64,000 nt of DNA from Sulfitobacter indolifex. GTDB lineage: Bacteria; Pseudomonadota; Alphaproteobacteria; Rhodobacterales; Rhodobacteraceae. The stretch is taken from the NCBI RefSeq assembly GCF_022788655.1, contig NZ_CP084953.1, positions 1-64,000 of the forward strand, read 5' to 3'. The translations under genes were made by a program, and so were the position numbers. This document shows, piece by piece, positions 9,250 through 17,909 of the stretch. The first letter of the stretch is position 1, and each line of letters starts with the position of its first letter. The notes below the pieces were generated by a model, which was not told the DNA's origin, ran no database searches, and saw only the letters and a program-made list of their open reading frames with translations.

Positions 9250-9280
9250 CGAAATTCAGGTGTTCTCCTGCTGTGCGGGC

Positions 9281-9787
9281 TTACGAGCCGGAGCGGACCG
9301 CCACAACTTCGATCTCAACCAGCCAAGCCGGGTTCGCCAATCCCGCAACCTCAAAGACCGACCGGGTTGGCAATTCAGGTTGCTCCTCAGTGCCGAAATA
9401 TTGGGTATAGCCCTTCATAAAGCCCTCAAAATCCATCCCATCGCTGCCTTCGGGAGCGACGAGATAGGCCTGCATTTTGATGACATCCCCCATATCAAGG
9501 TCAATCCCGGCGAGCTTTTTCTCAATCGACGCCAGCACGCTGGCAGTTTGGGTTGCCGTGTCTCCGAAATATTCGGGCGAGCCTTTCTCTGCCGTTTCAT
9601 CAGCGACCTCAGGCACGGTGCCGCTGAGATAAACCGAAGTGGCATCCGCTGGCACCTCTACCGCTTGCAGGATCGGAAAGTCAGAATCCGGCAATCCATG
9701 GCGAACAACTTCTGAGCTTTGTGCGAATGTGGCGGTGGCCGTCAACGCGGTGGCCGCGGCGAGGGGGGCGATAAATTTGCGGATCAT
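9281..9787 (-). CDS. Secreted RidA/YjgF-family protein
   Basis: A 168-residue RidA-family protein with an N-terminal signal peptide (about residues 1-22, ending ATATFA). RidA proteins hydrolyse reactive enamines and imines, normally in the cytosol. The conserved C-terminal pattern ELPTRSVFEVAGLANPAW with its arginine and the following VEIEVVAV strand are present, so imine deaminase activity is plausible. Its start overlaps the cytochrome stop by 4 bp (ATGA), showing translational coupling. As third gene after an exported amine oxidase it would hydrolyse the imine product in the periplasm. The export prediction is from the leader sequence only. Confidence 0.87.
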   Translation of the reverse strand: MIRKFIAPLAAATALTATATFAQSSEVVRHGLPDSDFPILQAVEVPADATSVYLSGTVPEVADETAEKGSPEYFGDTATQTASVLASIEKKLAGIDLDMGDVIKMQAYLVAPEGSDGMDFEGFMKGYTQYFGTEEQPELPTRSVFEVAGLANPAWLVEIEVVAVRSGS

Positions 9788-10308
9788 TCGTGTTCCTCCG
9801 TATTCTGATCTACTGGTTCGGCGGGACGGGCATCGGCCACGGCATCAAGAGTGCCATCGACCTCATAGTCATTGCCTAGGTTAGTTTGCAGATAGTCGGT
9901 AATCGCGAGCACCTGCTTGTCATTAAGGAAATGGCCGAAGCTGGGCATGGCAGCCTGACCGTTGATGATGATGTAGGTCGCGTAACCGGCGAATTCGAGG
10001 TTCGGGTTCCCGCTGAGCGCAGGGTATTTCCCGGCCCCGACTGCGCCTGACCCATCGGCCATATGACAGCCAGAGCAAAGCGATTGATACAATTCCTCGC
10101 CATCCTCGCTGACATATTCCTCAACCCATTCACCCCCATCTGCCTTGGCGGTAATCTCACGCTCTTGGGGCCGTGCTTCGACCTCGGAAGAGGTCTCGCC
10201 CGATTCAGTTTCTTGCGCGGTGCGCGTGTCTACTTCATCGTCTTGGGCATAGAGCGGCAACGTGCCGAGCATACCTACGATCGCGGCTGTGATAAAAGTC
10301 TGTCGCAT
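9784..10308 (-). CDS. Secreted monohaem cytochrome c
   Basis: A 174-residue protein with a signal peptide (about residues 1-21), a long acidic linker (22-65), and one class I cytochrome c domain. The haem site is CSGCH (residues 78-82) and the probable axial methionine is in MPSFG (residue 121). The C-terminus is again acidic and may act as a docking surface. It starts 4 bp after the flavoprotein stop and overlaps ridA by 4 bp. In the known NicA2/CycN pair a flavin amine oxidase passes electrons to a cytochrome c rather than to oxygen, and the same role is inferred here. Confidence 0.9.
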   Translation of the reverse strand: MRQTFITAAIVGMLGTLPLYAQDDEVDTRTAQETESGETSSEVEARPQEREITAKADGGEWVEEYVSEDGEELYQSLCSGCHMADGSGAVGAGKYPALSGNPNLEFAGYATYIIINGQAAMPSFGHFLNDKQVLAITDYLQTNLGNDYEVDGTLDAVADARPAEPVDQNTEEHE

Positions 10309-10312
10309 GGCT

Positions 10313-11884
10313 TCACCCGTTGATTACTTTGTCATGGAGACGCGAAATCGCATCGAGGGAGGAGAGGATGGCCCCTTCCTGCCAAGCTGGCAGATAGGAA
10401 AGATGCTCGCCCGCACATACCACGCGATTGTCGATCTTGATCGCTTCGTCGTAATCGTCGCGGTTTTCCCAGATGCCGGAGCAGCCCAGCACCCACGGCA
10501 CCTTGTGCCAGACAACACTCACGCCGGTTTTGAACTCATCGCGGTATTGCGGGTGGATCTTGGCGCCTTGGCGCAGCGCCCATTCCAGCCGCTCATCAGG
10601 CTCCATCGCGTTGAACTTGTAAGAGTTTTCACCGCGCCATGTGTAACCGCCCAGAAGAACACCCGGTCCATCTGAGAAATAACCCGTGGAAGGATAGCTG
10701 ATCTGCCCGATGGCCAGATCGGTATAGCTGATCCCGCCATAGATATCCTCGTCTTCCTCCCAAAAACGGCGCTTGAATTCGAGGCCCCATTTGGTCGATC
10801 CACTGTAGTACATGGAACTGATCGCATTCGCCAAACCGCCCGAAAGATTATGGTCAATCTGACCGAGGATGGAGAAGGGGATGGTACAAACGCAGTAGTC
10901 CGCCTTGCTCGTCGTTTGACCGCCGCCGGCGCTGTCTTCCCATGTCACAGTCACGCCAATCTCGTCTTGCTGAAGTGAGATGACCTTGGCGTTATAGGTG
11001 ATGAGATCTCCGACCTCGCGCTCAAACCCTTTGGCGATGCCGTCCATCCCACCGACGGGCTGGAACATGGGGGCTTGGTGGTCGACAGTCTCATGCGTGG
11101 CAAGATATTCCCACAGGCGTGACTGCAAGACTTCCTGCGGGTTCAGCAGGTCCGATGCCTCAGGTGCCGCGCCGACACCGCCGCCGGGCTGTTTGGCGTA
11201 GCCGCGGTAGTGGCTGGTCTCCAAGCTCTTGATGTATTCGTTTTGCTCATTCAGCACCCCGAAGGAACGCAGGCTTTCCAACAGGACTTCCCGGTCCTCT
11301 GCGGTGACCAGCTCGTCCAGTTTGCCTTGGTTCACGGCCTTGGCGAGCAATTCCGAAATCTGGCCGCGGTAATCGGTCTTGATGTCCTTCAAACGCTGTG
11401 GCTTGCCGCCATAGGCATCCGCCTTGTGAAGGTAGGAGTTGTAGTTCAACTGGATAAATGGCTCCAGCGGCACCTTGAGCCGCTTGCAATAATCCAGAAC
11501 AGCATGGTGGTTGTGTGGAAGCCGCCATGGGCCGGGGTTGATGTAGTTGCCTTCAGCAAAATCGACGTTCTGCGTGGCGCCGCCGAGTTCTGTGTAGCTA
11601 TCGCCCGAACGCAGGGTCCAGCATCGACCGCCCGCCTTCTCGCGGAACTCCAACACTTCGACTTCATAGCCAGCCGCGCGCATTTCGTAAGCAGCGGTCA
11701 GCCCGGCAAGCCCGGCGCCAAGGATCAACACCTTTGCGCCCTGCGGATCGCCGTCCAACTTAATCGGACCACTATAGTCCGACGGGGCAGCGAAACCCAT
11801 TGAAGCCATGGCATGATACATGGCGATACTGCCCGCAGCAGTTCCGATCATAGCCAAGAGATTGCGACGTGTGATTTCACTCAT
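10313..11884 (-). CDS. Exported flavin amine oxidase/dehydrogenase
   Basis: A 523-residue FAD enzyme of the flavin monoamine oxidase family. The N-terminus (TRRNLLAMIG then a hydrophobic stretch to about residue 32) looks like a Tat signal. The dinucleotide-binding motif is LGAGLAGLTAAYE (residues 55-67), followed by EKAGGRCW and, near the C-terminus, the FAD-contacting GEHLSYLPAWQEGAILSS. These enzymes oxidise primary or secondary amines to imines; nicotine and pseudooxynicotine oxidases are relatives with the same Tat layout. It is the first gene of a tight three-gene unit with a cytochrome c and RidA. The substrate cannot be named from sequence. Confidence 0.9.
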   Translation of the reverse strand: MSEITRRNLLAMIGTAAGSIAMYHAMASMGFAAPSDYSGPIKLDGDPQGAKVLILGAGLAGLTAAYEMRAAGYEVEVLEFREKAGGRCWTLRSGDSYTELGGATQNVDFAEGNYINPGPWRLPHNHHAVLDYCKRLKVPLEPFIQLNYNSYLHKADAYGGKPQRLKDIKTDYRGQISELLAKAVNQGKLDELVTAEDREVLLESLRSFGVLNEQNEYIKSLETSHYRGYAKQPGGGVGAAPEASDLLNPQEVLQSRLWEYLATHETVDHQAPMFQPVGGMDGIAKGFEREVGDLITYNAKVISLQQDEIGVTVTWEDSAGGGQTTSKADYCVCTIPFSILGQIDHNLSGGLANAISSMYYSGSTKWGLEFKRRFWEEDEDIYGGISYTDLAIGQISYPSTGYFSDGPGVLLGGYTWRGENSYKFNAMEPDERLEWALRQGAKIHPQYRDEFKTGVSVVWHKVPWVLGCSGIWENRDDYDEAIKIDNRVVCAGEHLSYLPAWQEGAILSSLDAISRLHDKVING

Positions 11885-12136
11885 GGAAGCCCCCTAGGTA
11901 CCGAAGTTCGATCTGCGGCTCTACCCGCGCGTGGCCGCAAGAGTGCTGACGAAAAAGAGCACTATGATGGGTTAACGGTACGCCAGTGAGGTGGGTTCCA
12001 AGATATTTCTACGATGAGCCGCGGGGCGCCGGGGGAGGGGCGTGGCAGAAGCCGTGAAAGACGCTGGTGCCTGCGGCAGCAACGTTACTGAATGCGGCCT
12101 CGACCGCCCTTCCGCGTCTTGCCTCATACAAGCGCG

Positions 12137-13435
12137 CTATTTCTTTTTCGAGGGCAGCCATGTCCGCCCCGCCGGAGGGCCGCTGATGACTTCTTTTCGC
12201 GGTTCAGGCTCCGCCAAATGCGGGTTCATACGGTAAACAACATAGGACAGGCTTGCCACCGTGCCCATCATCGGGATCAGCACCGCCAAAGCGACCACTG
12301 GATCGTCGAAAAGGGCGGCCAAAGAGCCGATCAATAGCCCCGCGCCCATCTGCAAAAAGCCCATCAACGAAGACGCAGCGCCGGCAATATTTGGGAAAGG
12401 CGCCAGTGCGGCGGTGGACATGGCGGGCATCACGAATGCGATCCCGAAGGTGTAAAAGGCTACCGGCACCATCACCCTTAGAAAACTTGGCGGACCCACC
12501 AGCAGTGTCAGGATCAACGCGCTGCCAAAAAGGATCACCCCCAGACCGGGGACAACCAGTCGATAGGCGCTATGGTGTTTCATAAGCTGACGAACAACCA
12601 AGGAACCGGCGAAAAAGCTGCCCGATTGCATCAGCATCCCAAGCCCAAATTTGGTCGGAGTAAAACCAAGGACTTGCATGAGGATAAAGGGAAGGATCGT
12701 CGCCAACGCATAGATCGCCCCGATTGCCCCGGCTATGGTAAGTGACGTCGCCATAAAATGCCGGTTCGTCATAAGTGTCACATAGGATTGGGCAAGCTGG
12801 CGCAGGTTGAGCCGACTGCGGTCGGGAACAACAGTTTCACGCAGACCCCAAACAGTGGCGGCAATCACCGCAATACCGAAGGACATCATCGCCACAAACA
12901 CGGATTGCCATCCTGCGTGGGTCACTAGGACGCCACCCAAAGTAGGTGCCAAGGCGGGCGCTACGGCCAGAATTATCCCCATCAGGTTCATAATACGAGA
13001 AGACTCGTCGCCCTCGAACAGGTCTCGCACCAAGGCCCGCGAGATCGCCACACCTGCGCTAGCGCCAATGCCCTGGACAAATCGCGCGACGATGAGGGAC
13101 TCAATCGTAGGAGCCGCAAGGGAAAGCAAACTGGCGGCAACGAAGATCATCATGAAACCGATAATCACGGGACGGCGGCCCAATGCGTCCGACAGCGGCC
13201 CCGCGATAAGCTGTGCTGTGGCAAAGCCTCCGAAGTAGAGCGTTAAGGTCATTTTGACCAAACTGCTTGTGGTGTCGTAGGCCGACACGATCTCGGCCAT
13301 TGCGGGTGTATAGAGTGCCATGGCGATTGGCCCGGTCGCGATGAAAAGCGCTCCAAGCAAACTCACCCGCCGCACAGACATTCGGACGGGTGTTTTTTTT
13401 GTGGTTTCGTCAGCCAGATGATCAAGATCACTCAT
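12137..13435 (-). CDS. Bcr/CflA-type multidrug efflux MFS transporter
   Basis: About 432 residues with 12 predicted membrane segments. MFS signatures include the loop motif GPLSDALGRRPVI after helix 2 and ARFVQGIGASAGVAISRALV in the helix 4 region, which fits the Bcr/CflA drug:proton antiporters. It should export small toxic compounds across the inner membrane. ATG 13435 overlaps the marR stop by 4 bp (ATGA), which is preferred over an in-frame ATG six bases upstream. The pair is a classic regulator-pump operon. Substrates are unknown. Confidence 0.9.
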   Translation of the reverse strand: MSDLDHLADETTKKTPVRMSVRRVSLLGALFIATGPIAMALYTPAMAEIVSAYDTTSSLVKMTLTLYFGGFATAQLIAGPLSDALGRRPVIIGFMMIFVAASLLSLAAPTIESLIVARFVQGIGASAGVAISRALVRDLFEGDESSRIMNLMGIILAVAPALAPTLGGVLVTHAGWQSVFVAMMSFGIAVIAATVWGLRETVVPDRSRLNLRQLAQSYVTLMTNRHFMATSLTIAGAIGAIYALATILPFILMQVLGFTPTKFGLGMLMQSGSFFAGSLVVRQLMKHHSAYRLVVPGLGVILFGSALILTLLVGPPSFLRVMVPVAFYTFGIAFVMPAMSTAALAPFPNIAGAASSLMGFLQMGAGLLIGSLAALFDDPVVALAVLIPMMGTVASLSYVVYRMNPHLAEPEPRKEVISGPPAGRTWLPSKKK

Positions 13436-13908
13436 GCGCAAACATCCCCCGTTGCACGTTTGCTGCGGCGCGCAGCGAGGTGATTGTCGCGGGCAGTTTT
13501 AAGCATTCGGCGAAATGCCCCCCAGTCATCGGCGGATATATCCCCCCGCGTCACGGCTTTGACATCGTCCCCGATGGCTTTTAGCTCTGCCAACAGCGGC
13601 GCGGCTTTATCTGTTACCCGCACCAGTTTGGCGCGGCGATCTTTCGGATCGACGCTTCGACGCACCATCCCAGCCGTTTCGAGACTGTCCAGAACGCTCG
13701 TAATGCTCATCGCGCCTAACCCGGTCAGATTGGCCAGATCATTCTGTCGCAAAGGACCAAAGCGCGCCACATTCGCCAATGTCCGCGCCTCACCCGGCGT
13801 GATGCCAAGTGCCGCATCACCCACCCTCCGCTCGAATTCCAAGCGCAGCAAGCGCGCGATATCCAAAAGTAAAAAGGAGGAGATATCGGTGTCTATCGGT
13901 TGTTGCAT
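13432..13908 (-). CDS. MarR-family transcriptional regulator
   Basis: A 158-residue winged-helix repressor. The core DNA-binding part (about residues 50-110) includes LRQNDLANLTGLGAMSITSVLDSLE and the wing DPKDRRAKLVRVT, typical of MarR. It begins at ATG 13908 (MQQPIDTDISS); a longer reading upstream has no family support. It is directly coupled to the efflux gene and probably represses its own operon until a ligand binds. Confidence 0.88.
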   Translation of the reverse strand: MQQPIDTDISSFLLLDIARLLRLEFERRVGDAALGITPGEARTLANVARFGPLRQNDLANLTGLGAMSITSVLDSLETAGMVRRSVDPKDRRAKLVRVTDKAAPLLAELKAIGDDVKAVTRGDISADDWGAFRRMLKTARDNHLAARRSKRATGDVCA

Positions 13909-14113
13909 GCATCGGAACCTTGCGTTTCGTAAGCTACAACGATAATCAGCCTGCCTTATCAATTCAACCGTCGCCGTTTGGACTCGCGCCACATCCAGAT
14001 ATGGCGCAAGCCGCAGAGGTCTGCCGCAAGGGCAGACCAAAGCGCGGTCATGGAGAAATTTGGCGATGTCGTTTCGATCTGGGTGGCCAAGGTGCTTGCG
14101 GCCAAGGCCACAC

Positions 14114-14329
14114 TTACTCGTAGCCGCGTTTCGCTTTCTTCATATGGATTTGAAGACGCGCATCCTTCGCCTCTGCTTCGGTCCCGAACCAATAGGTTCG
14201 TAACTGACCTGAGCTTCCGATCCGCCCCCAGTTTCAGACCAAGCCCCAATCACCAAAGAGGCCCGGTACGATCTCTAAACAGTAAAACCGCCGCAAGTTC
14301 GCCTCTGGTTTGATCTTGGTGAGATGCAT
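14114..14329 (-). pseudogene. WGR-domain protein with an in-frame stop
   Basis: From ATG 14329 the minus strand reads a 71-codon WGR-domain protein: LRRFYCLEIVPGLFGDWGLV, a TGA at 14234-14236, then NWGRIGSSGQLRTYWFGTEA and a C-terminal KKAKRGYE before TAA 14114-14116. The stop replaces the arginine expected before NWGRIG (CGA to TGA is one change). WGR domains bind nucleic acid and occur in small standalone plasmid proteins. The rest of the frame is intact, so inactivation looks recent. Confidence 0.8.
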
Positions 14330-14784
14330 GAACCCTTACCTATGTATCAACTGCAAGATTTGGACCTTGTTGCGGAGTTGTCCCGGTCCCCGCACTTTGC
14401 AGCATATGTCATGGGAACTTCTTTGTCAGATTGTTGACTTCCAAAACCATGCTCACTTTAAGACCACTCCGCCCTTTGGTCCTACTTCGCGCTTAAAGCA
14501 TATCACGATACACCGCCAAAGCGACTATGCCAAAGTCGCCAGTTTTGCCGGCTGTGGGTTTTGGCATCTGAGGCTATGATTACGGCCATCGCGGCTTTTT
14601 CAAATGGTCATTATCAATGTCTGTAGTAGCTTAGCCGCCCACAGTTGCGACGCCCTTGCAAACCATGAACAACGCGCGGGCGTCAGCTTGGCGCGTGGTC
14701 AGGTGACCATCTCAGTTGCGCTGTTGGCAAGGCAGTAATACTACAGCCCGAGCCAGACCATTCAAACGATGGTCGCTTCCTGTC
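14330..14784. other. Gene-free region left of IS481
   Basis: About 455 bp with a plus-strand frame of some 80 codons that matches nothing I recognise. No repeats, strong hairpins or RNA-like features were seen. It ends at the CTAG target of the IS481-family insertion. Confidence 0.4.
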
Positions 14785-15744
14785 CTAGGTGTTCAGTCCC
14801 GGCATCTGGTGGATCGGATTTATGATGAATCGATCTGGCTCTGAAGTCCAGATTTTGCAGATGTATTCGTAGGGTGTGAGGCCGTTCAGGGTTTTTAGCC
14901 TGCGTGCGAAGTTATATGCGTCCATGAGGTCGGCGAGGTGCGTGCGCAGCTGATCATGGCTGTCGTAATGGTATCGTTTCACTGTCGCCTCCTTGATCGT
15001 TCGGTTCATCCGCTCGACCTGGCCATTGGTCCACGGATGGTTTGGCTTGGTCAGCCGGTGTTCAATCCCATTTGCTTCGCAGATCATGTCGAAGCGCATT
15101 TGCCACGAGTATGCTGTGTTCCGGTTGCGGGGCTGCTCGGCGAATTGGATGCCGTTATCAGTCAGAATCGTGTGGATGCGATAGGGGACTGACTGAAGCA
15201 GGCGCTCGAGGAACTCCCATGCTGTCTTCCGATCCGCCTTATCCACGAGTTGCGTGACTGCAAATTTGCTGGTCCGGTCAATGCCCACAAAGAGATAAAG
15301 CTTGCCCTCCACCGTCTGAACCTCCGCGATATCGATATGAAAGAAGCCGACCGGGTAACGCTTGAACTTCTGGCGCTTAGGCTTGTCGCCCTCGACATCC
15401 GGCAAGCGAGAGATCCCGTGCCGCTGAAGGCAACGATGCAGTGCCGATCGGGTTAGATGCGGAAGCGATGGCTGAAGAGCATAGAGGCAATCATCCAGCG
15501 GCAGCAGCGTGTGTCGTCGGAATGCGACGACCATTGCCTCCTCAGCTTCGGTGAGAATGGTTGAACGCGGCTCCTTTGGCCCGGTCTTCAAGTCATCGAC
15601 AGTCGCGCGCTTTCGCCACTTCGCAACGGTCTTGGGGTTGATGCCCAGCTCCTTACTTAACTGCGCGAGCGAAGCTTGCGATCGCTGTATTGCAGCTCTG
15701 ACGGCGTGCGTTGTCGTGGCGCTCCCGTGACGAACTTGTCCCAT
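14785..15744 (-). CDS. IS481-family transposase
   Basis: A 319-residue DDE transposase: an N-terminal helix-turn-helix (LAQLSKELGINPKTVAKWRKR, split around residues 30-50) and an rve-type catalytic core. Catalytic positions appear as HIDIAEV, TDNGIQF and the late ERMNRTIKEATVKRYHY glutamate. ATG 15744 (MGQVRHGS) is the usual family start. The frame is intact, so the element may be active. Its TAG stop (14785-14787 on the plus strand as CTA) lies in the flanking CTAG target copy, not in the element. Confidence 0.92.
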   Translation of the reverse strand: MGQVRHGSATTTHAVRAAIQRSQASLAQLSKELGINPKTVAKWRKRATVDDLKTGPKEPRSTILTEAEEAMVVAFRRHTLLPLDDCLYALQPSLPHLTRSALHRCLQRHGISRLPDVEGDKPKRQKFKRYPVGFFHIDIAEVQTVEGKLYLFVGIDRTSKFAVTQLVDKADRKTAWEFLERLLQSVPYRIHTILTDNGIQFAEQPRNRNTAYSWQMRFDMICEANGIEHRLTKPNHPWTNGQVERMNRTIKEATVKRYHYDSHDQLRTHLADLMDAYNFARRLKTLNGLTPYEYICKIWTSEPDRFIINPIHQMPGLNT

Positions 15745-15801
15745 AATGCTTCCTTCCAAGCCTGAGAAAGGATCGCACCATCAAACCGTGGGATCAAACA
15801 C
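14789..15801 (-). mobile_element. IS481-family insertion sequence, about 1013 bp
   Basis: Terminal inverted repeats are GTGTTCAGTCCC on the left and GTGTTTGATCCC on the right (reverse strand). Both ends are flanked by CTAG (14785-14788 and 15802-15805), which matches the CTAG target preference known for IS481 elements and looks like a 4-bp target duplication. The right copy supplies the stop codon of the adjacent lacI gene. Confidence 0.85.
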
Positions 15802-16887
15802 CTAGCGTATCGACTGCAACGATCCCCTTTCGATCATTCGAGGTGCAAGCCGAATATCGCGCGGCGCACCTTCTGCCTCACCGATCCGCGCCAGCAAGAA
15901 ACGAGCAGCAGCACGCCCTAGTCTGCGGCGTGGCTGGGCAATTGCATCAATGCCAGGGCCAACAAAGGTCATCCAGTCAAGGTCATCAAAACAGAGCAGT
16001 GATAGGTCGGATGGGATTTCCAATCCCCTTGCGGAAATCGCAGCCATAGCTCCCACTGACATCAAGCCGTCGGCGCAAAACAAAGCTGTGGGCCGCGCAG
16101 TGTGATTGAATGCTGCCAGTGCAGCATTCTTCGCGGCGGTCGCAGAGTGACCTGCCACCGCAAGAATCAGTTTGGGGTCAATCTCTAACCCGAATGCGTG
16201 ATGGGCTTCTAAATACCCTGCAAGCCGCTGCCAGCTCGTAGAGAGCAGTGCAAGATCCTCAGGAAGTTGGTTTTCAGTAGATGCTAAGAAGTCCCCAAGC
16301 CGAGTTTCATCGGGCCCCAATTCTGCGATAACGCCCACCCGGCGATGGCCTGCCAATAAGAGTCGCATTACAGCATCGCGCGAACTCTGGATGTTTTCCA
16401 CTGCCACCGTATCAACGAGCAAACCTCTCACCTTTCGGTCGATCAGAGCCATTGGCATACCTGCCTTCACGGCTTCACGCAGATGCGGGGAGTCGGCAAC
16501 ATCGCACGGCGAAACGATCAGCCCATCTACCTGATTTTCTCGAAGCAGCTTGGTTGCTGCCACTTCACGATCAAGCCTTTCGTCGCTGTTGGTGATCAGC
16601 AAGCCAAGGCCATGGCCTTCCACCACATCCGAAATCCCGCGCAGCACGGCAGCATAAAATGGGCTAGCAATATCGCCTGCGATGACCCCAATCGTCCGGG
16701 TCCGACCTGTGATCAGCCCCCGGGCGATTTTGTTCGGCTGATAGCCAAGTTTAGACGCGACGGTGAGGACACGTTCTTTGGTTGTCTTCCCAACATAGCC
16801 GTACTTGCCGAGTACGCGACTGGCGGTCGCGGTGCTAACGCCAGCCCCTTTCGCGACCTCGACTATGGTGACTTTCCGAGCTTTCAT
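15802..16887 (-). CDS. LacI-family transcriptional regulator
   Basis: About 361 residues: an N-terminal LacI helix-turn-helix (VTIVEVAKGAGVSTATASRV), the hinge region (GYQPNKIARGL) and a periplasmic-binding-protein-like effector domain starting IGVIAGDIASPFYAAVLRGI. It probably responds to a sugar or sugar derivative. ATG 16887 is chosen; an in-frame TTG at 16896 is possible. It is third in a minus-strand run after the FrlB-type and cyclodeaminase genes, so it likely controls the sugar-amine block. Its last codons abut the IS481 element and its stop is inside the CTAG duplication, so a few original C-terminal residues may be lost. Confidence 0.9.
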   Translation of the reverse strand: MKARKVTIVEVAKGAGVSTATASRVLGKYGYVGKTTKERVLTVASKLGYQPNKIARGLITGRTRTIGVIAGDIASPFYAAVLRGISDVVEGHGLGLLITNSDERLDREVAATKLLRENQVDGLIVSPCDVADSPHLREAVKAGMPMALIDRKVRGLLVDTVAVENIQSSRDAVMRLLLAGHRRVGVIAELGPDETRLGDFLASTENQLPEDLALLSTSWQRLAGYLEAHHAFGLEIDPKLILAVAGHSATAAKNAALAAFNHTARPTALFCADGLMSVGAMAAISARGLEIPSDLSLLCFDDLDWMTFVGPGIDAIAQPRRRLGRAAARFLLARIGEAEGAPRDIRLAPRMIERGSLQSIR

Positions 16888-16960
16888 ATAGTCCAACTTT
16901 TTACGCTATAGCGACAAGTTAGACTCAAGATGGCGGACATGCACACGCTTTGTCAGTATA

Positions 16961-17899
16961 TTATGCTAAGCGATCCTTTAGTGCGATCGCGGTAAATAAA
17001 TCAAGATGCCCTCCACCGACGTTCTTGAACACTGTGATCTCATCTCGTGATTGCCTACCAAGATGCGATCCCTGAACTAGTTCGTAGAAATCAGCATTGA
17101 TATCCTCCCAATTGATCACTCCCCCATCTACAGGCCGTGAAAGTTCACCAATTCCTTTCATACCGTTTCGGCAATCGACAAAGATGGTTCCTCTTGCCAT
17201 GACAGCATCATCGGCCTCTCGCATATCGGGTCGATAGGCGCCGATAAGATCAATGTGCGCTCCGGGCTTTAAGAGCTCGCCCTTAACTAGGGGTTCTTGG
17301 GCCATGGTCACACAAGAAATGATGTCAGCATCTGCCACGGCGCTATCTAGGTCACGTGCCACGGCCACGTCCACTTGCGAGATATTAAGCCGTGCTATCA
17401 GCGCTTCTGCGCGCTCTTGGGTGCGGTTCCAAACCCTGATTCTACGTAGTGAGGGACGCGCAGCAAGATGCGCCTGCACCACGTGGGCGGCGAGCCCACC
17501 AGCTCCCACCACAAGCAGTGTTTCACTGTCTTCACGTGAAAGTAGCCTCGCGCCCAAACCTGAATCTGCCGCAGTCTTGCGGAAGGTCATTGCCTCTCCA
17601 TCAGCGACCAACTGCGGGGCCCCTGTGAAAGGATCAAATAGTGCTACAAGTCCTTGAACAGAAGCTTGCGGGGGTTGGAGAGACAGGTTTTCGGGGAACA
17701 CTCCAACCATTTTCACCGCGACGCCCCCGGCGCGTTTCCAACCCACAAGCGTCACGAAGAGGTTTTCCCCTCCGTCGGGCTCGTCGCTAACCATATGTTC
17801 AGCTGTGGGCGGCGCATCTCTATGCGCCGCTTGCAAAACATCCATTAAATAGGGGTAGTCCAAATTACGGTGAACCGTTTCGGCATCAACGAAGTGCAT
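16961..17899 (-). CDS. Ornithine cyclodeaminase / mu-crystallin family enzyme
   Basis: A 312-residue NAD(P)-dependent enzyme of the OCD/mu-crystallin family. The Rossmann motif VVGAGGLAAHVVQAHL lies at about residues 129-144, and the substrate-side MTFRKTAADSGLGARLLS precedes it. Members cyclise ornithine or lysine with ammonia loss, or reduce cyclic ketimines. The gene starts 10 bp after the FrlB-type gene, and a lysine catabolic set lies 6 kb away. Lysine to pipecolate (cyclodeaminase) or piperideine-2-carboxylate to pipecolate (ketimine reductase) are therefore the best context-based guesses. The exact substrate cannot be read from sequence. Confidence 0.88.
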   Translation of the reverse strand: MHFVDAETVHRNLDYPYLMDVLQAAHRDAPPTAEHMVSDEPDGGENLFVTLVGWKRAGGVAVKMVGVFPENLSLQPPQASVQGLVALFDPFTGAPQLVADGEAMTFRKTAADSGLGARLLSREDSETLLVVGAGGLAAHVVQAHLAARPSLRRIRVWNRTQERAEALIARLNISQVDVAVARDLDSAVADADIISCVTMAQEPLVKGELLKPGAHIDLIGAYRPDMREADDAVMARGTIFVDCRNGMKGIGELSRPVDGGVINWEDINADFYELVQGSHLGRQSRDEITVFKNVGGGHLDLFTAIALKDRLA

Positions 17900-17909
17900 C
17901 CGGTTCTCC

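Noticed and set aside
12193..12206. Fourth copy of the GCGGTTCAG leader-motif core
   Set aside because: It lies in MFS coding sequence and lacks the CCCGGGG box and stems; a 9-mer match by chance is expected at about this rate.
16905..16914. CGCTATAGCG palindrome upstream of lacI as an operator
   Set aside because: Short, no central CG spacing typical of LacI sites and no second copy near the other genes of the block.
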